From Seramator thermalis (GTDB taxonomy: Bacteria > Bacteroidota > Bacteroidia > Bacteroidales > Dysgonomonadaceae): a stretch of 42,884 bases of DNA. The stretch lies in NCBI RefSeq assembly GCF_004138125.1, contig NZ_RXHS01000019.1, positions 1 to 42,884 on the forward strand. The letters are read 5' to 3'. The translations under genes were made by a program, and so were the position numbers. The notes beneath the pieces are model-generated. The model saw only the letters and a program-made list of their open reading frames with translations, was not told where the DNA came from and did not search any database. Below are positions 17,345-26,395 of the stretch, piece by piece (position 1 is the first letter of the stretch; every line of letters begins with the position of its first letter).

Positions 17345-19182
17345 TTTCAAATAAAACAACATATCGACTCACCGACTGGTTGCCTACGACAAAAAAAGAA
17401 ATGGAACTTCGTGGGTGGGACTATCTGGACGCCATCATTTTCTCGGGCGATGCCTACATCGACCATCCTTCGTTTGGTGCGGCAGTCATCGGACGACTGC
17501 TCGAACGTGAAGGCTTGCGTGTGGCAATTGTCCCTCAACCAAATTGGCGCGACGATTTGCGGGACTTTCGCAAATTGGGCGTACCACGCTTGTTTTTCGG
17601 AGTTTCGGCCGGCGTGATGGATTCGATGATCAACCATTACACAGCCAACAAGCGATTGCGATCGAACGACGCTTACACTGCCGATGGCAAAACAGGAATG
17701 CGCCCTGACAGGGCAACCATTGTCTATTGCAATATTTTGAAAAAACTGTTTCCCGAAGTACCTATCGTTTTGGGGGGAATCGAAGGTTCACTTCGTCGCA
17801 TCACCCATTACGACTATTGGGACGACAAACTGCACAAAAGTATTTTGATGGATACGGGCGCCGATATTTTGGTGTATGGCATGGGCGAGTTACCGCTCCG
17901 ACAAATTGTAAGCGAGTTGAAAACCGGGAAAAAAATCGGTGAAATTACCGATATTCCCCAAACGGCGATCGCAAGGCCTAAAAATGCCATTCCACTAAAC
18001 CCATTCGAGGAAGAAATACGTCTTTATTCACATGAAGAATGCTTGAAAGATAAAATCAAACAGGCAAAAAACTTTCGCATCGTCGAAGAACAATCCAACC
18101 GCATTCATGCAGCCCGCATCTTGCAGGATGTGAATGATGCAACAATTGTGGTGAATCCGCCATTCCCGCCTATGAGCGAAAAAGAGATCGACGCTTCGTT
18201 TGATTTGCCCTACACTCGCCTACCCCATCCCAAATACAAAGACAAGCACATTCCGGCCTACGAAATGATTAAATTTTCGGTAAATACGCATCGGGGATGC
18301 TTTGGTGGTTGTGCTTTTTGTACGATTTCGGCGCATCAGGGAAAATTCATCGCTTCGCGATCGAAAAAATCGATTCTCGAGGAAGTGAAAAAAATTTCTT
18401 CAATGCCCGATTTCAAAGGATACCTAAGCGATTTGGGCGGCCCGTCGGCAAATATGTATCGAATGGCAGGCAAAGACTTGTCGGTGTGCGAAAAATGTAA
18501 AAAGCCCTCGTGCATTTTTCCCCGAATCTGCCCAAACCTCAACACCGATCATTCCGATTTGCTCGATATTTACCATGCAGTGGACGAAATGCCCGAAATT
18601 AAAAAATCCTTCATCGGAAGCGGCATTCGCTATGATTTATTGCTCCATCGCGGCAAAGATGAGAAAGCAAATGCAGCCGCCGAAAAATATACAGTCGAAC
18701 TCATCCGAAACCATGTTTCGGGAAGGTTGAAAGTTGCTCCGGAGCATACTTCGGACAAGACACTCAACATCATGCGTAAACCTTCGTTCGAGCAGTTTTT
18801 CCGACTGAACAAAATTTTTGACGATACCAACAAAAAATATCATCTCAACCAGCAATTAATTCCCTATTTCATCTCGTCGCATCCCGGTTGCACCGAAGAG
18901 GATATGGCCGAACTTGCCGTCATTACCAAAAATCTGAACTTCAAGCTCGAGCAAGTGCAAGATTTCACGCCCTCACCCATGACGCTGGCTACCGAAATTT
19001 ACTATACCGGCGTGCATCCCTACACGCTCGAACCCATTTATACGGCCAAAACTAAAGAAGAAAAAAATGCGCAACGACAATTCTTTTTTTGGCACGATCC
19101 ACAATACAAAAAAGCTATCATTCGCGAACTTAAAAAAATGAATCGATCCGATCTGATTCAAAAACTTTACCCCAAAGGATAA
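17341..19182 (+). CDS. ygiQ: YgiQ family radical SAM protein (UPF0313)
   Basis: 613 residues. The radical SAM [4Fe-4S] motif is C320-FGG-C324-AF-C327 (CX3CX2C). An N-terminal B12-binding-like segment (SGDAYIDHPSFGAAVIGRLLE) and the family block LGGIEGSLRRITHYDYW near 144-160 are intact. The start is TTG 17341: family members begin just before RLTDWLPTTKKE, the only in-frame NTG codon there is this TTG, and the next ATG (17401) would cut off that conserved stretch. The start overlaps the SulP stop as TTGA. The reaction is unknown; genome context elsewhere varies. It is probably coexpressed with the SulP gene. Confidence 0.9.
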   Translation: MISNKTTYRLTDWLPTTKKEMELRGWDYLDAIIFSGDAYIDHPSFGAAVIGRLLEREGLRVAIVPQPNWRDDLRDFRKLGVPRLFFGVSAGVMDSMINHYTANKRLRSNDAYTADGKTGMRPDRATIVYCNILKKLFPEVPIVLGGIEGSLRRITHYDYWDDKLHKSILMDTGADILVYGMGELPLRQIVSELKTGKKIGEITDIPQTAIARPKNAIPLNPFEEEIRLYSHEECLKDKIKQAKNFRIVEEQSNRIHAARILQDVNDATIVVNPPFPPMSEKEIDASFDLPYTRLPHPKYKDKHIPAYEMIKFSVNTHRGCFGGCAFCTISAHQGKFIASRSKKSILEEVKKISSMPDFKGYLSDLGGPSANMYRMAGKDLSVCEKCKKPSCIFPRICPNLNTDHSDLLDIYHAVDEMPEIKKSFIGSGIRYDLLLHRGKDEKANAAAEKYTVELIRNHVSGRLKVAPEHTSDKTLNIMRKPSFEQFFRLNKIFDDTNKKYHLNQQLIPYFISSHPGCTEEDMAELAVITKNLNFKLEQVQDFTPSPMTLATEIYYTGVHPYTLEPIYTAKTKEEKNAQRQFFFWHDPQYKKAIIRELKKMNRSDLIQKLYPKG

Positions 19183-19279
19183 ACAAAGATTAATCCGAAA
19201 AATAATTGTCCTTTTGATGCAACGTTTTTGGGAGTTTATCATCTTTTATTTGTATGAAATTCCAAAAAAAGGATAAGAC

Positions 19280-20032
19280 ATGAAAAGGAAATTTATTTTA
19301 GGAATGATTACATTGGCCATGTTCGTTGCAATCGGTTTGCAATCATGCGATGACAGTGATGACTATTCGCTGGGCGATTTTTGGGTAGATATAGCTACCG
19401 TTGAAACAGATAACAATTCGAGTGCTTATTGGTTTATTCTCGACGATGGGAGTACATTGTGGCCTGCTGCATCAGATATCCAATATTTACCCGAGAAAGG
19501 TCAACGCATTCTCTTAAACTATTCCATCCTTTCAGATCAAAAAGATGGATTCGATCATTATATCAGGATCAACTATATTTGGGACATTCTGACAAAAAAA
19601 ACCATTGTACTTACTGCTACAAATGCCGACAGCATCGGAAATGATCCGGTGAAGATAAACGATATGTGGATCGGAAATCACTATTTGAATGTAGATTTCT
19701 CGTTTAATTACGGTGGAATTCGTCCTCATGCCATCAACCTAGTCGAAAATTCACTTATTCCTGATCCGCAGGATGGAAAAATTCATCTCGAATTTAGGCA
19801 CAATGCATACGGTAGCACCAGTAACCGCCTATATGACGGACTTGTGTGTTTCGATTTGAAACCCTATCAAAACAACTCGACCGATTCAGTTACATTCGCC
19901 ATCAAAGTATTGGATTGGAATACGGGCGATGACGTCACTTATGACATCGTTTACAAATACGGGGAAAACTCGACAGAAAATGCAACAAAATCAAAAAATA
20001 CATTGGTTGTGTCTTCGTTCGAATTTTATTAA
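19280..20032 (+). CDS. NigD-like lipoprotein
   Basis: 250 residues with a lipoprotein signal (MKRKFILGMITLAMFVAIG) and lipobox LQSC, Cys23, followed by DDSDDY. The N-terminal part (about 30-125) has a compact beta domain with the pattern GDFWVDIATVE and ILLNYSIL, and the C-terminal half (about 135-240) another beta domain (HLEFRHNAYG, YDGLVCFDLKPY), matching the two-domain NigD architecture first named in Prevotella nigrescens. Anchoring in the outer or inner membrane is expected. The function is not established; the original bacteriocin-region context does not show that this copy is an immunity protein. Confidence 0.82.
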   Translation: MKRKFILGMITLAMFVAIGLQSCDDSDDYSLGDFWVDIATVETDNNSSAYWFILDDGSTLWPAASDIQYLPEKGQRILLNYSILSDQKDGFDHYIRINYIWDILTKKTIVLTATNADSIGNDPVKINDMWIGNHYLNVDFSFNYGGIRPHAINLVENSLIPDPQDGKIHLEFRHNAYGSTSNRLYDGLVCFDLKPYQNNSTDSVTFAIKVLDWNTGDDVTYDIVYKYGENSTENATKSKNTLVVSSFEFY

Positions 20033-20082
20033 CCGGAACAATGTTGATTAGTTCTATTTCTTATATGACTTTTTGATTTTCC

Positions 20083-20127
20083 AAAAAAACCGGCAAAACT
20101 CTGTGAAGAGTGCTGCCGGTTATTATT
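20083..20127 (+). terminator. Terminator of the NigD-like gene
   Basis: AACCGGCA (20088-20095) pairs with TGCCGGTT (20114-20121), with an inner ACTC/GAGT stem, followed by a T-rich tract. Confidence 0.8.
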
Positions 20128-20171
20128 TTGTTTTTCTGACAACCCGTATGTTATTAATTTAACTTCAAAAC

Positions 20172-20204
20172 ATGTTGAAAAACATATAATTATTTTATAA
20201 TTAT
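20172..20204. promoter_or_regulatory. Candidate operator region of the fucose locus
   Basis: An inverted repeat ATGTT-4 nt-AACAT (20172-20185) is followed by two copies of the palindromic 8-mer ATAATTAT (20186-20193 and 20197-20204), spaced 11 bp, about one helical turn. They sit just upstream of the -7 element at 20219 and cover the expected -33 region, the place for autoregulation by the GntR protein. The region is A/T-rich, so chance remains possible. Confidence 0.3.
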
Positions 20205-20218
20205 TCGTTTCTATTTTC

Positions 20219-20226
20219 TATTTTTG
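20219..20226 (+). promoter_or_regulatory. -7 element of the fucose regulator promoter
   Basis: TATTTTTG matches TAnnTTTG and lies 36 bp before the ATG at 20262. No clear -7 match exists in the 69 bp between fucR and fucI, so this promoter may drive the whole locus. Confidence 0.6.
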
Positions 20227-20261
20227 TCAGCACAGTTCAGAACAGTAAAACATTCGATTCC

Positions 20262-21239
20262 ATGGAATTAAATTTTAATGGCAAAAACACAAAGGTACAA
20301 CAACTTTCGGATTATTTGCAAGATTCGATATCGGCCAATGAGCTAAAAGTGGGAGACGAACTTCCATCGATTAATTTCCTGAGTCAAAAATTTCATGTTT
20401 CGCGAGATACGGTTTTCAAGGCATTCAAAATTCTCAAAAAGAAAGGCCTCATCGATTCCATTCACGGCAAAAGCTATTTCGTTACAAAAAACACATCCAA
20501 CATCCTGCTGCTTCTCGATGAATACACGCCTTTCAAGGAATCGCTTTATAATACCTTGATCAAGAAAATGCCTCTATCCTATAAAGTCGATTTGTGGTTT
20601 CACCAATATAATAAAACGCTGTTTAATTCCATCATAAAAGATGCTTATGGTCGATACAACAAATATTTGGTAATGAACTACGAAAACGATGTCCTTTCGC
20701 CATTACTCAAACAAATCGATCCCGACCGCCTGCTGCTGCTCGATTTCGGAAAATTCGAAAAATCGGAATATTCCTATATCTGCCAGGATTTCGACGAAGG
20801 ATTTTACAACGCTTTGGCAAGTGTGAAAGACCAATTGTCAAAATATCGAAAACTGATTTTTATTCTCAATAAACAACACAAACATCCGCAAAGCAGCAAA
20901 GAATATTTTTCCCGATTCTGCTACGATTACGGATTCCTGTCGGAAATCCTGGACGAAGTACCCGAGTCTATAAGCGAAAAATGCTGTTACATTATCATCA
21001 AACAAATGGATGTAGTAGAAATTATCAAGCGCGGGAAAGAACAAAATCTTGTGATGGGAACAGATTTCGGATTGATTGCATACAACGAAAATCCTTTTTA
21101 TGAAATTATCGGAGACGGCATTCCGTCATTCAGCATCGATTTCAACCTGATGGGCAGTCTGGCAGCTGATTTTGTGTTGACGGGGGAAAAAATTCAGCAA
21201 TATTTGCCAACGCGGGTTTATCGACAAAATTCCATTTGA
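20262..21239 (+). CDS. fucR: GntR family transcriptional regulator, probable L-fucose regulator FucR
   Basis: 325 residues. The N-terminal winged helix (about 10-75) has the GntR pattern LPSINFLSQKFHVSRDTVFKA with wing IHGKSYFV. The remaining 240 residues look like a periplasmic-binding-protein (LacI-type) sugar-sensing domain rather than the FadR or UTRA effector domains. It lies directly upstream of fucI on the same strand. In Bacteroides thetaiotaomicron the fucRIAKXP locus likewise starts with a GntR-type repressor released by L-fucose; I infer the same role here from position and architecture. Confidence 0.78.
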   Translation: MELNFNGKNTKVQQLSDYLQDSISANELKVGDELPSINFLSQKFHVSRDTVFKAFKILKKKGLIDSIHGKSYFVTKNTSNILLLLDEYTPFKESLYNTLIKKMPLSYKVDLWFHQYNKTLFNSIIKDAYGRYNKYLVMNYENDVLSPLLKQIDPDRLLLLDFGKFEKSEYSYICQDFDEGFYNALASVKDQLSKYRKLIFILNKQHKHPQSSKEYFSRFCYDYGFLSEILDEVPESISEKCCYIIIKQMDVVEIIKRGKEQNLVMGTDFGLIAYNENPFYEIIGDGIPSFSIDFNLMGSLAADFVLTGEKIQQYLPTRVYRQNSI

Positions 21240-21308
21240 ACCGATACCATCAAGATTTATTAAAACACACAAAATTAAAAAAATAACGAATCATTCATTT
21301 TACGCATC

Positions 21309-23078
21309 ATGAAAACTTATCCAAAAATTGGCATTCGCCCGACAATCGACGGACGACAGGGCGGAGTGAGAGAAAGTCTCGAAGAAAAAACGATGAATCT
21401 GGCCGGAGCCGTGGCCAATCTCATCAACAGTAATCTGAAAAACAGCGATGGAAGCCCTGTGGAATGCGTCATTGCCGATGGCACCATCGGTCGCGTTGGC
21501 GAAAGCGCCGCTTGCGCCGAAAAATTCGAACGCGAAGGCGTGGGATCAACCATCACCGTAACTTCCTGCTGGTGTTACGGTTCGGAAACTATGGATATGA
21601 ATCCACACTATCCGAAAGCCGTTTGGGGATTCAACGGCACGGAACGTCCCGGAGCGGTATATCTGGCAGCAGTGCTTGCAGCGCATGCTCAAAAAGGATT
21701 GCCTGCTTTCGGAATTTATGGAAGCGAAATTCAGGATATCGACGACAATTCAATTCCCGACGACGTTGCGGAAAAGATCCTTCGTTTTGCCCGCGCTGCA
21801 CAAGCTACCGCTACCATGCGCGGAAAATCGTATCTGTCGATTGGAAGTGTGGCCATGGGTATTGCCGGATCGATTGTTAACCCCGATTTCTTTCAAAAAT
21901 ATCTCGGCATGCGAAACGAATCGGTGGATTCCACCGAAATCCTTCGCCGCATGAAAGAGGGCATTTACGACCCGGCCGAATTCGAAAAAGCGATGACTTG
22001 GGTCGAAAAATATTGCAAACCGAACGAAGGAACAGACTATAATCGTCCCGAAAAACAAAAAAGTCGCGAAGAAAAAGATAAAGATTGGGAATTTGTGGTG
22101 AAAATGACCATTATCGTGAAAGATTTGCTCAAAGGCAATCCAAAACTCAAAGAAATGGGATTCAAGGAAGAAGCCATCGGGCATAATGCCATTTTGGGCG
22201 GATTTCAGGGACAAAGACAGTGGACCGATTTTTTGCCGAACGGCGATTTTATGGAAACTATTCTGAACAGTTCCTTCGACTGGAACGGCATCAGAGAAGC
22301 TATTCTGTTGGCTACCGAAAACGATTCGCTGAATGGCGTTGCCATGCTTTTCAATCATCTGCTCACCAACAAAGCTCAAATCTTTTCGGATGTCAGAACT
22401 TATTGGAGCCCACAATCCGTGAAACGCGTTACCGGAAAGGAGTTGACCGGGTTGGCCGCAAACGGCATTATCCACCTCATCAACTCCGGCGCCACAACCC
22501 TTGACGGAACAGGACGTCAAAATCAGGACGGCCTACCAGCGATGAAAGAGCCGTGGAACATCATGCAGGAAGAAGTGGAGGCATGTCTGGCAGCGACTCG
22601 ATGGTCTCCCGCTGATCGAGATTATTTCAGAGGAGGCGGTTTTTCCTCAACTTTTTTGTCTCGAGGCGGAATGCCCGTTACCATGTCGCGTGTAAATATC
22701 GTGGACGGACAAGGGCCGGTTTTGCAATTAGCCGAAGGCTGGACAGTGGACGTTGATCCGGAAATTTTCGAAATCATCAACAAACGTACCGACAAAACCT
22801 GGCCTACAACCTGGTTTGCACCCCGACTGACCGGCAAAGGCGCTTTCAAAGATGTATATTCTGTGATGAACAATTGGGGCGCCAATCATGGAGCTATCAG
22901 CTACGGACATATCGGACAGGATTTGATTACGCTTGCTTCGATGCTGCGCATTCCGGTTTGCATGCATAACGTCGACGAGGATAAAATTTTCCGTCCGGCT
23001 GCATGGAACGCTTTCGGTATGGAAAAAGAAGGAGCCGACTATCGCGCTTGCGCAAATTTTGGACCAATTTACAAATAG
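21309..23078 (+). CDS. fucI: L-fucose isomerase
   Basis: 589 residues (E. coli FucI has 591). It converts L-fucose to L-fuculose in the cytoplasm with Mn2+; many homologs also take D-arabinose. Metal ligands equivalent to those of E. coli are visible: E337 in [10 protein letters not shown]361 in SDVRTYW and H527 in GANHG. The family N-terminus ([20 protein letters not shown]) is intact, which supports the ATG at 21309. It is followed by fucU after 27 bp. No frameshift or missing residue is seen. Confidence 0.97.
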   Translation: MKTYPKIGIRPTIDGRQGGVRESLEEKTMNLAGAVANLINSNLKNSDGSPVECVIADGTIGRVGESAACAEKFEREGVGSTITVTSCWCYGSETMDMNPHYPKAVWGFNGTERPGAVYLAAVLAAHAQKGLPAFGIYGSEIQDIDDNSIPDDVAEKILRFARAAQATATMRGKSYLSIGSVAMGIAGSIVNPDFFQKYLGMRNESVDSTEILRRMKEGIYDPAEFEKAMTWVEKYCKPNEGTDYNRPEKQKSREEKDKDWEFVVKMTIIVKDLLKGNPKLKEMGFKEEAIGHNAILGGFQGQRQWTDFLPNGDFMETILNSSFDWNGIREAILLATENDSLNGVAMLFNHLLTNKAQIFSDVRTYWSPQSVKRVTGKELTGLAANGIIHLINSGATTLDGTGRQNQDGLPAMKEPWNIMQEEVEACLAATRWSPADRDYFRGGGFSSTFLSRGGMPVTMSRVNIVDGQGPVLQLAEGWTVDVDPEIFEIINKRTDKTWPTTWFAPRLTGKGAFKDVYSVMNNWGANHGAISYGHIGQDLITLASMLRIPVCMHNVDEDKIFRPAAWNAFGMEKEGADYRACANFGPIYK

Positions 23079-23105
23079 CGATAAACGAAAAAACAATTTA
23101 ATCTT

Positions 23106-23531
23106 ATGCTTAAAAATATACCCAAAATACTTTCGCCGCAGTTAGTAAAAACACTTATGGAAATGGGACATGGCGACGAAATCGTGATTGCCGACGGAAA
23201 TTTTCCTTGCGAATCGATTTCAAAAAACGTGATTCGGGCCGACGGATTATCGGGTACCGAACTTTTGCAAGCCATCCTGCAACTGTTCCCGCTCGATACG
23301 TACGCAGAACATCAGATTTATTTGATGGAAGTGGTTCCGGGAGACAATTACAATCCGGAAATTTGGAAACAATACACGAAAATTCTTGAAAAATCCGGAG
23401 AAAAATTCGCTATCGGATATCTCGAACGATTTGCTTTTTATGAAAGAGCAAAAACCGCATTCGCAGTATTGGCCTCAGGCGAAGAAGCATTGTATGCAAA
23501 CATTATCCTCAAAAAAGGAGTCGTTAAATAG
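23106..23531 (+). CDS. fucU: RbsD/FucU family L-fucose mutarotase
   Basis: 141 residues. It interconverts the alpha and beta anomers of L-fucose, supplying the form the isomerase uses. The catalytic His lies in MGHGDEIVIADGNFP (H22, with D30), and the C-terminal YERAKTAFAVLASGE carries the Tyr and Glu seen in FucU. The fucose rather than ribose assignment comes from the position between fucI and fucP and the FucU-like C-terminus. It is spaced 27 bp from fucI and 9 bp from fucP: the same operon. Confidence 0.9.
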   Translation: MLKNIPKILSPQLVKTLMEMGHGDEIVIADGNFPCESISKNVIRADGLSGTELLQAILQLFPLDTYAEHQIYLMEVVPGDNYNPEIWKQYTKILEKSGEKFAIGYLERFAFYERAKTAFAVLASGEEALYANIILKKGVVK

Positions 23532-23540
23532 ACTAATGAG

Positions 23541-24860
23541 ATGGAAACAAACAAACAGCCTCTTCTCAAACATAATGGGGTAAATTATATTGTGCCGTTT
23601 ATTCTTATCACTTCCTGTTTCGCGCTTTGGGGATTCGCCAACGACATTACCAACCCGATGGTAAAATCCTTTTCGAAGATTTTCAGAATGAATGTGACAC
23701 AAGGTGCGCTGGTACAGGTCGCTTTCTATGGAGGATATTTTGCAATGGCCTTCCCCGCTGCATTATTCATAAAAAAATTTTCTTACAAATCGGGAATTTT
23801 GATGGGTTTGACACTCTATGCAATTGGCGCATTTCTATTTTTTCCGGCAAAGATGACAGGCAGCTACTATCCATTTCTACTTGCCTATTTCATCCTCACG
23901 TGCGGATTGTCGTTTTTGGAAACCAGTGCCAATCCCTACATTCTCACGATGGGTCCGGAAGAAAATGCTACGCGCAGGCTCAATTTGGCGCAATCCTTCA
24001 ACCCGGTCGGCTCACTCGTGGGAATGTTTGTGGCCATGAATTTCATTCAGGCAAGGCTCAACCCGCTGAGTACCGCGGAACGAGCCAACCTTTCGAACAT
24101 CGAGTTCGAGGCAATCAAACAATCGGATTTGTCGATACTCATTGAGCCTTATCTGGTGATAGGATTAATAGTTTTGATGATGTTTCTTATCATCTTGCTC
24201 GTACGTATGCCAAAAAATGCCGATAAAGACAAAAATTTAAAATTAGGTGCAGCACTCAAACGAATTTTTTCTGTTCCAAATTATCGCGAAGGCGTCATCG
24301 CACAATTTTTTTACGTGGGAGCTCAAATTATGTGCTGGACATTTATCATCCAATATGGTACGCGTGTATTCATGACACAGGGTATGGAAGAGCAAGCCGC
24401 AGAAGTGCTGTCGCAAAAATACAATATCGCGGCAATGATCATTTTTTGCACCAGTCGTTTCATTGCTACTTATCTGATGAAATTCTTCAGCCCGGGAAAA
24501 ATGATTCGTGCATTTGCCGTTGCGGCGGGAATTTTAACTCTCGGCGTCATATTTTTCCGGGACATCAAAGGGCTATATTGCCTGGTAGGAGTATCGGCCT
24601 GCATGTCGCTGATGTTCCCAACCATCTACGGAATCGCACTCAGAGGAATGGGCGAAGATGCCAAATTTGGTGCAGCAGGCCTGATCATGGCTATTTTAGG
24701 AGGTTCGGTTTTGCCACCGCTTCAAGCACGAATCATTGATATGGGAACGATCGGGACATCTTTCCCTGCTGTCAATGCCTCGTTCATACTCCCATTGATT
24801 TGCTTTGTGGTCGTGGCATGGTATGGAAATAGGGCTTTCAAAAGAAGTATCACTTTATAA
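23541..24860 (+). CDS. fucP: L-fucose:H+ symporter, MFS
   Basis: 439 residues with about 12 membrane helices. It aligns well by eye with E. coli FucP in the first half: ALWGFANDITNP, AFYGGYFAMAFPA, KKFSYKSGIL and SFLETSANPYI. The proton- and sugar-linked Glu of FucP (E135) is E127 here. The position of FucP Asp46 is occupied by Asn38, with D35 three residues earlier, so the protonation site may be shifted; this is an alignment by eye. The start at 23541 is 9 bp after fucU. The substrate call rests on the operon. Confidence 0.88.
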   Translation: METNKQPLLKHNGVNYIVPFILITSCFALWGFANDITNPMVKSFSKIFRMNVTQGALVQVAFYGGYFAMAFPAALFIKKFSYKSGILMGLTLYAIGAFLFFPAKMTGSYYPFLLAYFILTCGLSFLETSANPYILTMGPEENATRRLNLAQSFNPVGSLVGMFVAMNFIQARLNPLSTAERANLSNIEFEAIKQSDLSILIEPYLVIGLIVLMMFLIILLVRMPKNADKDKNLKLGAALKRIFSVPNYREGVIAQFFYVGAQIMCWTFIIQYGTRVFMTQGMEEQAAEVLSQKYNIAAMIIFCTSRFIATYLMKFFSPGKMIRAFAVAAGILTLGVIFFRDIKGLYCLVGVSACMSLMFPTIYGIALRGMGEDAKFGAAGLIMAILGGSVLPPLQARIIDMGTIGTSFPAVNASFILPLICFVVVAWYGNRAFKRSITL

Positions 24861-24876
24861 ATTCAACGTTCTCAAA

Positions 24877-26337
24877 ATGAAACTCCCCGAATTCAAATTA
24901 AATTTGTTGATTCCGATTATATTTTTGTACACTTCTTGCAACTCCACTAAATCAGTCGCTCCTCCGTCGCCCGTTTTACCGGTTCCAACGGACGAACAAC
25001 TGGCGTGGCACGAAATGGAGATGAACGCTTTCATCCATTTCACGACAAATACCTTTACCGACCTGGAATGGGGCTATGGCGACGAAAAAGAGAGTATTTT
25101 CAATCCCACTGACTTGAATACCGATCAATGGATTTCGACGCTCAAAAATGCAGGGATGAAAGGCGTAATACTTACCTGTAAACATCACGATGGATTTTGT
25201 CTGTGGCCTTCGGCTTACACGGAACATTCGATCAAAAACAGCCCATACAAAAACGGGAAAGGAGATATCGTGAAAGAAGTGAGCGAATCGACTAAAAAAT
25301 ACGGACTAAAATTTGGTGTTTACCTTTCGCCATGGGATCGCAATCACAAAGATTATGGTAAGCCCGAATATATCACTTACTACCGCAATCAGCTCAAAGA
25401 ATTGTTCACCGGCTATGGTCCAATTTTCGAAATGTGGTTCGACGGTGCCAACGGAGGCGACGGTTATTATGGGGGTAAAAGAGAAGTTAGGCAGATTGAT
25501 CGCAAGACTTATTACGATTGGCCTACAACACTCGAAATGGTTCGACAAATACAACCACAAGTGCTTTTTTTCAGTGATGCCGGGCCTGACATTCGATGGG
25601 TTGGCAACGAACAGGGTCTTGCGGGTGAAACCAACTGGAATACGATTACTCCCGATACACTCTACCCCGGCAAGGCCGATATTGGCAATCTCTTGAGCAC
25701 CGGATCTGAAAACGGGACACGATGGATTCCTGCGGAAGTCGACGTTTCAATCCGGCCGGGATGGTTTTATCATCAAAAGGAAGATTCGTTGGTGAAATCT
25801 CCCGAACGTCTTTTCGAAATCTATCTGACCTCGGTGGGAAGAGGTTCGGTGTTGTTGCTGAATGTACCACCCGATCGACGTGGATTGATTCATGAAAATG
25901 ACGTAAAATCGTTGGTCGGATTCAAACATCTTCGAGATTCGGTATTTGCCGATAACTTAGCGAAAAATGCTGCCATCGAAGCCGATAATGTTCGTGGAAA
26001 ATCCAAAACTTATGCCGCCAAAAATCTTATTGACGGAGACAAAAACACCTATTGGGCAACCGACGACAACACGAAAACGGCAAGTTTCGTAATCGACTTG
26101 AAAGATCCGAAACAAGTTACATACATCGTTTTGCAGGAATATATCAAACTCGGGCAACGCGTCAAATCGTTCGCCGTGGAAGCTTGGAAAAATAATCAAT
26201 GGCAACAAATCGCACAGGGAACAACCATCGGTTACAAAAAAATCTTGAAAATCGATCCGATCGAGACACAGAAAATAAAAGTAACCATTCGCGATTCGAA
26301 GGCCTGTCCGGTCTTATCAAATGTGGAAATTTTTTAA
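24877..26337 (+). CDS. Alpha-L-fucosidase (GH29) lipoprotein with C-terminal F5/8-type domain
   Basis: 486 residues from ATG 24877; longer in-frame starts overlap fucP and would spoil the signal. The N-terminus is a lipoprotein signal (NLLIPIIFLYTSC, Cys21), so the enzyme is membrane-anchored and faces the periplasm or surface. The GH29 barrel includes HFTTNTFTDLEWGYGDE, CKHHDGFCLWPS, FGVYLSPWDRN and the nucleophile D189 in MWFDGANG. Residues about 365-486 form a galactose-binding-like F5/8 (CBM32-type) domain with DGDKNTYWATDD. The WFDGANG motif and short substrate pocket pattern suggest the alpha-1,3/1,4-preferring subfamily, but this is tentative. It is 16 bp after fucP and releases the fucose that the rest of the operon imports. 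Confidence 0.92.
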   Translation: MKLPEFKLNLLIPIIFLYTSCNSTKSVAPPSPVLPVPTDEQLAWHEMEMNAFIHFTTNTFTDLEWGYGDEKESIFNPTDLNTDQWISTLKNAGMKGVILTCKHHDGFCLWPSAYTEHSIKNSPYKNGKGDIVKEVSESTKKYGLKFGVYLSPWDRNHKDYGKPEYITYYRNQLKELFTGYGPIFEMWFDGANGGDGYYGGKREVRQIDRKTYYDWPTTLEMVRQIQPQVLFFSDAGPDIRWVGNEQGLAGETNWNTITPDTLYPGKADIGNLLSTGSENGTRWIPAEVDVSIRPGWFYHQKEDSLVKSPERLFEIYLTSVGRGSVLLLNVPPDRRGLIHENDVKSLVGFKHLRDSVFADNLAKNAAIEADNVRGKSKTYAAKNLIDGDKNTYWATDDNTKTASFVIDLKDPKQVTYIVLQEYIKLGQRVKSFAVEAWKNNQWQQIAQGTTIGYKKILKIDPIETQKIKVTIRDSKACPVLSNVEIF

Positions 26338-26395
26338 CGACTGAATGATGATCTTGCTTTCCGCGAGGCAACAGCCTAAAAATTTCAAAATCAAA

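Noticed and set aside
21750-22520. Long antisense frame opposite fucI
   Set aside because: fucI is unmistakable with its metal ligands. The antisense frame has no recognisable domain and follows from codon bias. The same holds for the antisense frames at 836-1372, 33018-33293 and 41218-41826.
26365-26380. Small hairpin AGGC-AACA-GCCT between the fucosidase and spermidine-synthase-like genes
   Set aside because: The stem is only 4 bp and no T-run of note follows. It is too weak to call a terminator for either converging gene.
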